Shown one piece after another: positions 49,855 through 57,127 of a stretch of DNA of 57,127 bases (positions within the stretch are counted from its first letter, which is position 1; the number at the start of each line of letters is the position of its first letter). Source of the DNA: Klebsiella pneumoniae (GTDB lineage Bacteria > Desulfobacterota > Binatia > UBA12015); contig CAMBZJ010000020.1 in assembly GCA_945872365.1 (NCBI GenBank), forward strand, positions 1-57,127, in the 5' to 3' direction. The notes under the pieces are model-generated. The model was given only the letters and a program-made list of their open reading frames with translations, was not told where the DNA came from and did no database searches. The position numbers and the translations under genes are program-made.

Positions 49855-51696
49855 ATGAGGTTCACTGCTCTCCCGGCGGTCGCGCTCGCATCCCTGCTCC
49901 TTCCGGCGTGCTCGCGAAGCCGGGTGCCGGCCGCACTCGTCGCGGATGGCGCGACACAGCGCCGAGTCGTCGCGGGCGAGGTCGTGGGCGGCGACGGTCG
50001 CTACGGCGCGCACGCCTGGCTCGGGATCCCCTACGCGAAGCCACCGGCCGGCGACCTGCGCTGGCGCGCGCCCCGTGCAGCCGAGGGCTGGACGGGGGTG
50101 CGCGACGCGCTGCAACCCGGAGCGCCCTGCGTGCAATACGCGAGTCCCTTCGGCGGTGTCGACAGCGCGCCTGTGAACACGCCGGTCGGCCGCGAGGACT
50201 GCCTCACGCTGAGCGTCTGGACACCGCGCTTCACCCGCGATGCGGTGCCGGCCGGCGACCGGCGGCTCCCGGTCATGGTGTGGATCCACGGGGGCGGCAA
50301 CTCGATCGGACAGACCGCCTTCTATGACGGGGGAAGACTCGCGACAGAGGAGAACGTCGTCGTGGTCGCGGTGCAATACCGGCTCGGCCCCTTCGGTTGG
50401 TTCCGCCATGCGGCGTTGCAGGAAGGAGCGGACGAACTCGACGGGTCCGGCAATTTCGGCACGCTCGACCTGATACGCGCTCTGGAATGGGTACGCGACG
50501 ACGTCTCCGCCTTCGGCGGCGACCCGGGGAACGTGACGATCTTCGGCGAGTCGGCCGGGGCGCAGAACGTCTACTCGCTGCTCCTCTCGCCGCGAGCGCG
50601 GGGGCTCTTCCAGCGCGCGATCGTCGAGAGCGGTGGTCTTGCCTTCTACGGCGCCGAGGAGTCCGAGAACCTCGCCGACGCAGCGGTTCCCGGTCATGCC
50701 CAGGGTTCGGGCGAGATCGTGTTGCGCCTGCTCGAAAAGCAGGGGCGCGCCACCGACCGTGCCTCGGCGCAGGCGGCCCTCGCCGGCGGGACGGCGGCCG
50801 AAACCGCCGCCTGGCTGCGCTCGCTCGACGCAACCGAGATCCTTCGCGCCTACGATCCGACGAAGTCCTCGGGCATGATCGACATGCCGCGCGTCATCGC
50901 GGAGGGTTCGGTCGTTCCGACCGGCAAGCCGCTCGACCGCCTGCGCGCGGGCGAATGGGCCCGGGTGCCGGTCCTCGTCGGAACCAACCGGGACGAGAAC
51001 AAGCTCTTCCTGTTCGCCGATCCGAACCGGATCACCAAACGGCTCTGGCTCCTGCCCCGCTTCGTCGACGAGAACTCGTACCTGGCGACCGCCGACGCGA
51101 TGTCGCGACAGTGGAAGGCGACCGGCGCCGACGCCCCGGCGCGCGCGATGCAGGCCTCGACCGCCGCGACGGCGGGACCGTCGGTCTTCGTCTACCGCTT
51201 CGACTGGGACGAGGAGCCGACGGTGCTTGGCGCGGATCTCTCGAAGATGCTCGGCGCGTCGCATGGTTTCGAGATCCCGTTCGTCTTCGGCCACTTCGAC
51301 CTGGGGCGCGCCGGAAACGTCGTCTTCGACGGCCGCAACGAACCCGGGCGTGAGGCGCTCGGCCGGGCCTTGCGCAGCTACTGGGCCCAGTTCGCGCGCA
51401 CCGGCGACCCGGGACGCGGCGGACGCGGCGACCTGCCGGCCTGGACCCCGTGGCAGCCCGAGGGGCCCTCGAAGACGCTCGTCCTCGATACGCCCGCGAG
51501 CGGCGGCATCCACATGACCCCGATCGAGGAGACGACCGAGGCGGTGGTCGCCTCGGTGGAGTCCGATCCCAGGCTGCCGAACCAGGCCGACCGCTGCCGG
51601 GTCTTCGCGGAGATGGCGCGCTGGGGCCGGTCGTTCTCGCGCGAGGACTACCTGCGCACGGGATGCGGGGCGTTCCCGCTCGAAGCGCCTCGCTGA
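49855..51696 (+). CDS. type-B carboxylesterase lipoprotein
   Basis: The 613-residue protein has a lipobox signal (ASLLLPAC, Cys about 19). The carboxylesterase/cholinesterase fold follows: YAKPPAGDLRWRAP, EDCLTLSVWTP, the oxyanion loop VMVWIHGGGNSIG, the nucleophile VTIFGESAGAQNVY (Ser about 232), the acid near GTNRDENKLF and the histidine SHGFEIPFVFG. It hydrolyses carboxylic esters in the envelope; the substrate is unknown. ATG 49855 follows a GCCGGCGC leader without a strong ribosome site. gshA starts 49 bases after its stop. Confidence 0.92.
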   Translation: MRFTALPAVALASLLLPACSRSRVPAALVADGATQRRVVAGEVVGGDGRYGAHAWLGIPYAKPPAGDLRWRAPRAAEGWTGVRDALQPGAPCVQYASPFGGVDSAPVNTPVGREDCLTLSVWTPRFTRDAVPAGDRRLPVMVWIHGGGNSIGQTAFYDGGRLATEENVVVVAVQYRLGPFGWFRHAALQEGADELDGSGNFGTLDLIRALEWVRDDVSAFGGDPGNVTIFGESAGAQNVYSLLLSPRARGLFQRAIVESGGLAFYGAEESENLADAAVPGHAQGSGEIVLRLLEKQGRATDRASAQAALAGGTAAETAAWLRSLDATEILRAYDPTKSSGMIDMPRVIAEGSVVPTGKPLDRLRAGEWARVPVLVGTNRDENKLFLFADPNRITKRLWLLPRFVDENSYLATADAMSRQWKATGADAPARAMQASTAATAGPSVFVYRFDWDEEPTVLGADLSKMLGASHGFEIPFVFGHFDLGRAGNVVFDGRNEPGREALGRALRSYWAQFARTGDPGRGGRGDLPAWTPWQPEGPSKTLVLDTPASGGIHMTPIEETTEAVVASVESDPRLPNQADRCRVFAEMARWGRSFSREDYLRTGCGAFPLEAPR

Positions 51697-51745
51697 GCTA
51701 CGACTTGTCAGCGAGGGGGGCCGCCTCTACCCTCTCGGCTGCCGC

Positions 51746-53128
51746 ATGAGCGACTACGTCGAAACCGGGCCAGACGCCCTGCCGATCGATTCGATCGGAC
51801 AACTGATCGAGCACATCGAGCGCGGCTGCAAGCCGCGCTCGAATTGGACGATCGGCACCGAGTACGAGAAGGTGGCGGTCGATCGCAAGACGGGCCGGGC
51901 GATCCCCTTCGGCGGACGGCGCGGCGTGGAGGCGATCCTGCGCGGACTCGCCGACCGCTTCGGCTGGGAGCCGCAAGAGGAGCGCGGCCGGATCATCGCG
52001 CTGTCGCGGCCCGGCGACGGCAGCATCACGCTCGAGCCCGGCGGCCAGATCGAGTTGTCGGGCCGAACCTGCCGGACGCTCCACGAGTCGCACGACGAAC
52101 TCGCCCGACATGCCTCCGAGATCATCACGGTCGCCGACGGGCTGGACGTCGCCCTCCTCGGACTCGGCATCCAGCCGATCTCCCGGGTGGACGAGATCGA
52201 GTGGGTCCCCAAGCCGCGCTACGACATCATGGGTCCCTACATGAAGCGGGTCGGTACGCTCGGCCAGCAGATGATGAAGCAGACCGCGACCGTGCAGGTG
52301 AACCTCGACTTCGAGAGCGAATCCGACGCGATGGCCAAGATGCGGGTCGCGATGGGCGTGGGCGCGATCATCAACGCGATCTTCGCCAACTCGCCGATCA
52401 GCGACGGTTCGGCCAACGGCTTCCTGTCCTATCGCGGCCACATCTGGACCGACACGGACTCCTCCCGCAGCGGGCTCCTGCCCTTCGTCTTTCGCGCGAG
52501 CGCCGGCTTCGAGGACTATGTCGAGTGGGCACTCGACGTCCCCATGTACTTCGTGCGCCGCGACGGGGGATTCCGCGACATGACCGGCACGACCTTCCGA
52601 CGCTTCTGGAAAGAGGGCCGCGACGGCCTGCGCGCGACCGTTGGCGACTTTGCCCTGCACCTCTCGACGCTGTTCCCCGACGCCCGGCTCAAGACCTACA
52701 TCGAGATGCGCACCACCGACAGCCAGCCACCGGCTACGATGCTCGGTCTCTCCGCGATCGCCAAGGGCGTGATGTACGAGCCGGACTGCCTCACCGCCGC
52801 CTGGGACCTGGTGAAGGACTTCGAGCTGGAGGAGCGGCAGCGCATGGGGCGCGACGTCCACCGGGCCGCGCTCGCCGCCCCGGTACGGCGCTTCCGCGTA
52901 CGCGACCTCGCAATCGAACTGGTGGAGATCGCCGAGGAGGGCCTGCGCAGGCAGGCGTGCCGGAACGAGCGCGGCGACGACGAACGCGCCTACCTCGAGA
53001 CCACCCGCGAGATCGTGCGCAGCGGCCGTACGCTCGCGGAATCGGCCCTCGCGCGCTGGCAGGGCGAGTGGAACCGGGAGCCGTCGCGACTGGTCGCCGC
53101 GACGGCATGGACCCCGCTGCTCGCCTGA
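51746..53128 (+). CDS. gshA: glutamate-cysteine ligase (plant/proteobacterial GCS2-type)
   Basis: The 460-residue protein is of the class found in plants, alphaproteobacteria and some other bacteria. Features are WTIGTEYEKVAVDRKTGRAI, GSITLEPGGQIELSGRTCRT, QMMKQTATVQVNLDFESESD and the closing YIEMRTTDSQPPATM. It makes gamma-glutamylcysteine from Glu and Cys with ATP, the first step of glutathione synthesis. No gshB is present in the window. ATG 51746 is the first start after the carboxylesterase. Confidence 0.94.
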   Translation: MSDYVETGPDALPIDSIGQLIEHIERGCKPRSNWTIGTEYEKVAVDRKTGRAIPFGGRRGVEAILRGLADRFGWEPQEERGRIIALSRPGDGSITLEPGGQIELSGRTCRTLHESHDELARHASEIITVADGLDVALLGLGIQPISRVDEIEWVPKPRYDIMGPYMKRVGTLGQQMMKQTATVQVNLDFESESDAMAKMRVAMGVGAIINAIFANSPISDGSANGFLSYRGHIWTDTDSSRSGLLPFVFRASAGFEDYVEWALDVPMYFVRRDGGFRDMTGTTFRRFWKEGRDGLRATVGDFALHLSTLFPDARLKTYIEMRTTDSQPPATMLGLSAIAKGVMYEPDCLTAAWDLVKDFELEERQRMGRDVHRAALAAPVRRFRVRDLAIELVEIAEEGLRRQACRNERGDDERAYLETTREIVRSGRTLAESALARWQGEWNREPSRLVAATAWTPLLA

Positions 53129-53141
53129 AGGCGCGGCCTCG

Positions 53142-53666
53142 TCAGTTCGCCGGAGCGACCGGTGCGCTCGGGACGGTGGTCGCCCCGGCCTGCTTGAGGA
53201 AGTCGGCAGCCTGCGGCCCGGCGGGCACGACGGTCTTGCCGTCCAGGTCCACGTTGTACTCGGCGCGCTTGTGCTCGCTGCCTTCCATCCAGTTGAGCTT
53301 CACCGTGTAGTTCGGCCCCTGGATCTGGCTCGCCGACCATGCGAACTGGCCGACGAAAGTCCCCTTGTCGCGCGCCTGGTTGCTCAGTTCGATCGTCGAG
53401 TCGGAGAAGCTGCGCGCCATGCCCGGCAGCTTCAGATCCTTGACCATCGACAGGGCCTGATTTTCCCGACCCTCCCAGCCCGCCCCGAGTTGGTGGCTCA
53501 CGAACCAGATGAACCCGAGCGTCCCGAGGGCGAGCGCGAGCCAGCCGAGCGCACCGCCGAGGCTCCAGCCCTGGTTCGCTTCCGCTCCGGCCGGTGCGAC
53601 GACCCTTCCGTCTGCCTTGTCTGCGCGCAGAGTCTGATCCCGATCCGTCCGATCCCGATCCGCCAT
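53142..53666 (-). CDS. membrane-anchored protein of unknown function
   Basis: The 174-residue protein starts at ATG 53666 (GAGGGAAAACC upstream). It has a charged cytosolic N-terminus (ADRDRTDRDQT), one transmembrane helix (LGWLALALGTLGFIWFVSHQ, about residues 36-56) and an outer domain of about 115 residues. That domain contains YTVKLNWMEGSEHKRAEYNV and a Pro/Ala tail. The family was not recognised. It is convergent with gshA, 13 bases apart. Confidence 0.7.
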   Translation of the reverse strand: MADRDRTDRDQTLRADKADGRVVAPAGAEANQGWSLGGALGWLALALGTLGFIWFVSHQLGAGWEGRENQALSMVKDLKLPGMARSFSDSTIELSNQARDKGTFVGQFAWSASQIQGPNYTVKLNWMEGSEHKRAEYNVDLDGKTVVPAGPQAADFLKQAGATTVPSAPVAPAN

Positions 53667-53938
53667 GATGGTTTTCCCTCGGTTGTTGAATGCTCCCGGA
53701 CATCCGGTGGAGGCGTCCGCGGTATATCCCACACCCGCGCGCGGGGGAACAGGTCACCCCTCACGAAGTAGGCCACGCCGCATTAGCGCTACTAACGGTG
53801 CTAAGTAGACGAATTTGCTTGGTTCAATCGATCGACCCGGGTTAGCAAGGATTCCGTGCTGCATCGTCTTCCACCGCCCCGCAGCACCCGACTCCAGGTC
53901 GGTCGAGGGGCGGATTCGCAAGGAGAACGGGGAATTCC
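53667..53938. other. intergenic region between divergent genes
   Basis: No gene was found in these 272 bases. They include an unusually AT-rich stretch for this window (about 53783-53850). This contains an imperfect inverted repeat TTAGCGC/GTGCTAA around 53785-53806, which may belong to promoters or an operator for either neighbour. Confidence 0.3.
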
Positions 53939-54325
53939 ATGCAAGATCGATCAGGGGGTCTCTTCGAGCCGGACGTGCTTCTGCCCGACCAGTTCTTTTC
54001 CTTCTTCCGCAAGGAGGTCGGTTTCGACCGGGAAAGGCGCCTCATGCTCGCCGTTCTCGAGGACGCGATCGACTGCTTCCAGAAAAACGCCCACGCCGAA
54101 GAGGCGCGCAGCAAGCAGCTGTTCGCCGAGTCGCTGGAGTGGATCATGTCCCCGGACCGCCGCTGGCTCTTCTCCTTCGAGAACATCTGCCAGATCGTCG
54201 ACATGAACCCGGACTACCTCCGGCAGGGCCTCAAGCGCTGGCGCGTCGATCATGCGCCGCGATGTGAGGAACAAGTCACCACAAGCGCTCTGCGGAGCGA
54301 GGATTCGGCGGCTGCCGGACTCTGA
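53939..54325 (+). CDS. small conserved cytosolic protein of unknown function
   Basis: The 128-residue protein reads like a small conserved family seen in deltaproteobacterial genomes. The first half is ERRLMLAVLEDAIDCFQKNA. The second half (about residues 60-102) is LFAESLEWIMSPDRRWLFSF, then ENICQIVDMNPDYLRQGLKRW, which looks like a small helix-turn-helix-like segment. There is no signal or membrane segment. AAGGAGAACGGGG lies about 10 bases before ATG 53939. A strong terminator follows. Role unknown; a regulatory or nucleic-acid-binding role is speculation. Confidence 0.75.
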   Translation: MQDRSGGLFEPDVLLPDQFFSFFRKEVGFDRERRLMLAVLEDAIDCFQKNAHAEEARSKQLFAESLEWIMSPDRRWLFSFENICQIVDMNPDYLRQGLKRWRVDHAPRCEEQVTTSALRSEDSAAAGL

Positions 54326-54345
54326 GCCACCCGACGACGGTCGAG

Positions 54346-54384
54346 TGAAAAGCGCCCCTCGTCTCCGACGAGGGGCGCTTTTCA
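54346..54384. terminator. strong bidirectional Rho-independent terminator
   Basis: The arm TGAAAAGCGCCCCTCGTC (54346-54363), a 3-base loop and its exact complement (54367-54384) form an 18-bp stem. It has an A-tract on one side and a T-tract on the other, so it works in both directions. It ends both the small gene and the convergent L,D-transpeptidase gene, whose TGA stop (54382-54384) is inside the stem. Confidence 0.92.
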
Positions 54385-55845
54385 GTTGTGGGCCGACTTC
54401 GTCGAGGTCGAGGAAGTCGGCCTAGGCTTCGAGGTCGACGAAGTGGTCGAAACGGTCTTGGCCGCACTCGTCTTCGCGGCCGCGGTGGCGGTCGTCTTGA
54501 CGGTGCTGGTCTTCACCACCGTCGGTGGATTCGCCTTGACGGTCGCGGGGGCTCCGCCTCTTCGACGGGGGTCCGAACTCAGGTTCGTACCCAGCGCGGC
54601 GCGAGCCGGCAGCGACTCGCCGCGGGGAGCCGCCGCTTGCGGCCGCGGAGTCGTCGGAGCGTAGACCGCTGGCGGCCGCACCACCGGCGGCGCGACCGCC
54701 GCAGGACGGACGGGGGCCGGGCGAGGGGCCGGAGCGCTCGTCTTGGGAGCCGGGGCCGCCGCCGGAATCGGCTCGACATTGCCTCTCGTCTCCACGGGCA
54801 GAGTCGATCGATCCGGCGCCACCGCGGCAGGCGCGAGTCGCACGTCCGGCGCGAAGTGCGCGGGGCCTTCGCCCGCGGTCACGTCGGTCGGCACGCCGTT
54901 CTCCGCCTGCACGACCGCCATCAGCTTGTCCTGGTCGACGTAGTCGAGCAGCCTGCGCTCGCGCAGCGTGTTCATCGCGATGCGATGGGCACCAGGCTGG
55001 ATCCCGTAGAGATCCTTGTGAACCTCCGCGAAGATGCGGCCATCGCGCAAGCCGATCTTGACGCGCTGGTAGACGAGTTCGCCCTCGGTTCCGACCGGAA
55101 CCATCGGGAAGAGCTTGTCGATGTCCTCCGGGTAGAGGCGCACGCAGCCGTGGCTCACAAGCATGCCGACGCCCCACGGAATATTCGTGCCGTGGATGCC
55201 GTACATGGGCAGCGTGAGACGCATCCGGTACTTGCCGAGCGGGTTCGCCGGGTCTCCACCGGGAATCATGGTCTCGCTGAAACCCTTGTCGGCGATGCGC
55301 TCCTTGCGGATCGAGTCGGGGATCACCCAGGTCGGGTTGACGTTCTTCTCGCGCACTTTGAACTTGCCGGTGGGCGTCTTCCAGTCCTCGCGACCGAGGC
55401 CGACCGGGAAAGTCACGAGCGTGTTCGGCCCTTTGGCCCCATAGTAGTAAATGCGCATCTCGGGGATGTTCACGACCAGCCCGCTGTAGCGGCAGCAGGG
55501 CAGGACGAACTGGGTCGCCACCACGAGCGGGGTACCCGCACGCGAGGGGATCCACTCGTCGGCTCCCGGATTGGCCTCGGCGAACTCGTTGAAGCCGAGA
55601 CCGTAGTACCGGGCGAGGTCGAGGAACGTGTCCCCGTGCTCCGGGATGCGGGTCTGCATCTCGCCGATCACGGTGTCGACGCGATCGAGCGGGGCCGAGC
55701 CTGGCGGGACGAACGAGTAGACCTTCGGCTCGTCCTGGCCGAAGTCGGATTCCTGCCAGACCTTGGCTTGGGAGGGGCGGGCGGCGAGACAAGCGGCCAG
55801 AGCGAGGGCCGCGAGCCGAGTCATTCGTCTGATCGATGGCGACAC
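54382..55845 (-). CDS. L,D-transpeptidase (YkuD/ErfK family) with long low-complexity tail
   Basis: GTG 55845 has the best site (GGAAGGAG). The 487-residue protein has a signal peptide (LAALALAACLAARPSQA) and a LysM-like segment (IPEHGDTFLDLARYYGLGFN). The YkuD domain carries HGTNIPWGVGMLVSHGCVRL, in which SHGCVR holds the nucleophile Cys and His. The last 150 residues are Pro/Ala/Thr/Ser-rich and Lys-tailed. It makes 3-3 crosslinks in peptidoglycan or attaches proteins to it. A D,D-carboxypeptidase gene is divergent from it across about 166 bases, fitting shared cell-wall control. Confidence 0.92.
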   Translation of the reverse strand: MSPSIRRMTRLAALALAACLAARPSQAKVWQESDFGQDEPKVYSFVPPGSAPLDRVDTVIGEMQTRIPEHGDTFLDLARYYGLGFNEFAEANPGADEWIPSRAGTPLVVATQFVLPCCRYSGLVVNIPEMRIYYYGAKGPNTLVTFPVGLGREDWKTPTGKFKVREKNVNPTWVIPDSIRKERIADKGFSETMIPGGDPANPLGKYRMRLTLPMYGIHGTNIPWGVGMLVSHGCVRLYPEDIDKLFPMVPVGTEGELVYQRVKIGLRDGRIFAEVHKDLYGIQPGAHRIAMNTLRERRLLDYVDQDKLMAVVQAENGVPTDVTAGEGPAHFAPDVRLAPAAVAPDRSTLPVETRGNVEPIPAAAPAPKTSAPAPRPAPVRPAAVAPPVVRPPAVYAPTTPRPQAAAPRGESLPARAALGTNLSSDPRRRGGAPATVKANPPTVVKTSTVKTTATAAAKTSAAKTVSTTSSTSKPRPTSSTSTKSAHN

Positions 55846-56011
55846 GGGACTCCTTCCTACCATGACGGAACCGAGCGTCGTTGTAGCGGCAGGATGCCCG
55901 GCAGACAACGAGGAAAGACGGACGGGACGAGGTTTTCCTTTCCGTTGGGCTTCATCTTGCGCTATGGTCGGGACGGGTTCGTCGGGAGGTGGTGGTGTCG
56001 AGGTGGATGGC

Positions 56012-57127
56012 ATGCTTGCGCGCGTGATTGGCTGGGTCGCGGCCACGACCGCAGTTCTGCACATCGTCGCTGCGGCGAGTCCGGTCGCGGCAATGCCTGA
56101 GCCGCCGACGGTCGCGGCGCGGGCCGCCCTGGTCATGGACGCGGCCAACGGCCACGTACTGTGGGAGCGCAACGGCGAAATGGCGCTGCCCCCGGCCAGC
56201 ACCACTAAGGTGATGACCACCATCCTGGCCCTCGAGAGCGGCCAGATGAAAGAGGACATCGAGGTAAGCGCCTACGCCGCCTCCCAGCCGCCCTCGAAGC
56301 TCGGCCTGCGCCCCGGCCAGCAGGTACGGCTGCGCGACCTGACCTATGCGCTCATGCTCAAGTCGGCCAACGATGCCGCGGTGGCCGTGGCCGAGGGGCT
56401 CGCGGGCAGCGTTCGGGCCTTCGCACGCCGGATGAACCTCAAGGCCCGCCAGATCGGCGCTCGCAACACCTACTTCACCAACCCGAGCGGGCTGCCCGAC
56501 GACGACCATCGGACCTCGGCGCACGACCTCGCCCTGATGCTGCGCTACGCGATGACCGTGCCGGGCTTCCGCACCATCGCGGGCACGCGCTCCACCTTCG
56601 TCCCGGTCGAGGGCAAATCGGTGCGCATGGTGCCGGTGACGACCCACAACCGGCTGCTCGACAACTACGTCGTCCAGGTGTTCGGCAAGACCGGCTATAC
56701 GCGCGCGGCGGGCAAGTGCTTCGTCGGGGCCGCCGAGATCGACGGACGCGCCGTGATGGTCGCCGTACTGGGCTCGACGAACGTCTGGGGCGACACCCGC
56801 AAGCTCATCGAGTACGGCCTGAATCTGGTCGCCCCGCAATCGGTCGCCGGGCTCGACTTCGGCACGGGCGCGGGCGGTGGTACCTGGAACGACCGCGACG
56901 ACCGGGACGATCTCGACGTGCCCCCACCACCTCCACCTAGCGGAACGCGCTGGGCCCGGGGCGTCGCCGCCCCGGATCCCGAGCGCCTGGAGCGGGCCTG
57001 GGCGGGCACGGGCCGGCGGGTCGTCGACCCCGAGGAGCAACGCCGCCGCGACGAAGCGGAAGCGGAGCGGGCGGCGCTCGCGGCCGAGCGGGCCTCGATG
57101 CGAGAGGCGCGCGCCGAGCGTGCGGCG
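56012..57127 (+). CDS. D-alanyl-D-alanine carboxypeptidase, S11 family (3' end outside window)
   Basis: ATG 56012 follows GAGGTGGATGGC. It has a signal peptide (VLHIVAAASPVAA). The penicillin-binding fold of class S11 is present: SxxK in LPPASTTKVMTT, SxN in LKSANDAAVAVAEG, and KTG in VQVFGKTGYTRAAGKCFVG. It trims the terminal D-Ala from peptidoglycan stem peptides, which also makes the tetrapeptide donors used by L,D-transpeptidases. After about residue 310 the protein becomes Arg/Glu/Ala-rich and coiled-coil-like, and it runs past the right edge without a stop. Confidence 0.92.
   Translation, partial: MLARVIGWVAATTAVLHIVAAASPVAAMPEPPTVAARAALVMDAANGHVLWERNGEMALPPASTTKVMTTILALESGQMKEDIEVSAYAASQPPSKLGLRPGQQVRLRDLTYALMLKSANDAAVAVAEGLAGSVRAFARRMNLKARQIGARNTYFTNPSGLPDDDHRTSAHDLALMLRYAMTVPGFRTIAGTRSTFVPVEGKSVRMVPVTTHNRLLDNYVVQVFGKTGYTRAAGKCFVGAAEIDGRAVMVAVLGSTNVWGDTRKLIEYGLNLVAPQSVAGLDFGTGAGGGTWNDRDDRDDLDVPPPPPPSGTRWARGVAAPDPERLERAWAGTGRRVVDPEEQRRRDEAEAERAALAAERASMREARAERAA

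Overview
This is a very GC-rich bacterial chromosome window (third codon positions almost always G or C) with densely packed genes on both strands. No tRNA, rRNA, CRISPR array, insertion sequence or phage gene was seen. The gene content points to a Gram-negative, probably aerobic lineage of the former Deltaproteobacteria in the wide sense (Myxococcota, Binatota or similar). The evidence is an MlaE/F/D lipid transporter with a PqiC-like lipoprotein, an RND efflux system, a LolA-like carrier, a lipoprotein with a Myxococcus-type cysteine-rich repeat, a copper type II monooxygenase with an N-terminal cytochrome-like domain, and secreted proteins with Pro-Thr linkers. This placement is inference, because no rRNA or marker phylogeny could be run.

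Left part (1-7.4 kb) is the most disturbed. It holds a secreted pentapeptide-repeat/fibronectin-III protein with a nonsense codon near its N-terminus, a RidA-like gene with an unrecognisable C-terminal half, and a perfect 14-bp inverted repeat. Next come a truncated HD-domain gene fused to a scrambled piece of an M28 peptidase gene, a glycosyltransferase-like membrane gene with a one-base frameshift, and the intact M28 peptidase.

From 7.4 to 21.7 kb are mostly intact metabolic and envelope genes: aldehyde dehydrogenase, epoxide hydrolase, a flippase-like membrane protein, a GlcD-type FAD oxidase, a secreted orphan, a YhhN lysoplasmalogenase, a fused exported cyclohexadienyl dehydratase/chorismate mutase, ThrH, a JAMM peptidase, the mlaE-F-D-pqiC operon and a DUF4105 protein.

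From 21.7 to 37 kb are a lipase-ion channel pair, an amino-acid-type binding protein, and a long minus-strand run: LolA-like protein, flippase-like protein, and RND adaptor, pump and outer membrane channel. This run ends in soluble transhydrogenase SthA, with 4-base overlaps between its last three genes. A hydrolase gene and miaB follow.

From 37 to 57 kb are the copper monooxygenase, a cytosolic cobalamin-binding-type protein, moaB-moaD-moaE, mutS2, cytochrome c, an oxygenase-like protein, acyl-CoA dehydrogenase, a cysteine-less isochorismatase-like protein and an alkylglycerone-phosphate-synthase-like enzyme. The window ends with a carboxylesterase, gshA, two small conserved or orphan genes, an L,D-transpeptidase and a D,D-carboxypeptidase cut by the right edge.

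The most notable points are the exported AroQ-PheC fusion, the transhydrogenase gene coupled to an efflux operon, the MoaD whose Gly-Gly is not terminal, the cytochrome-like/copper monooxygenase fusion, and the mosaic of broken genes at the left.
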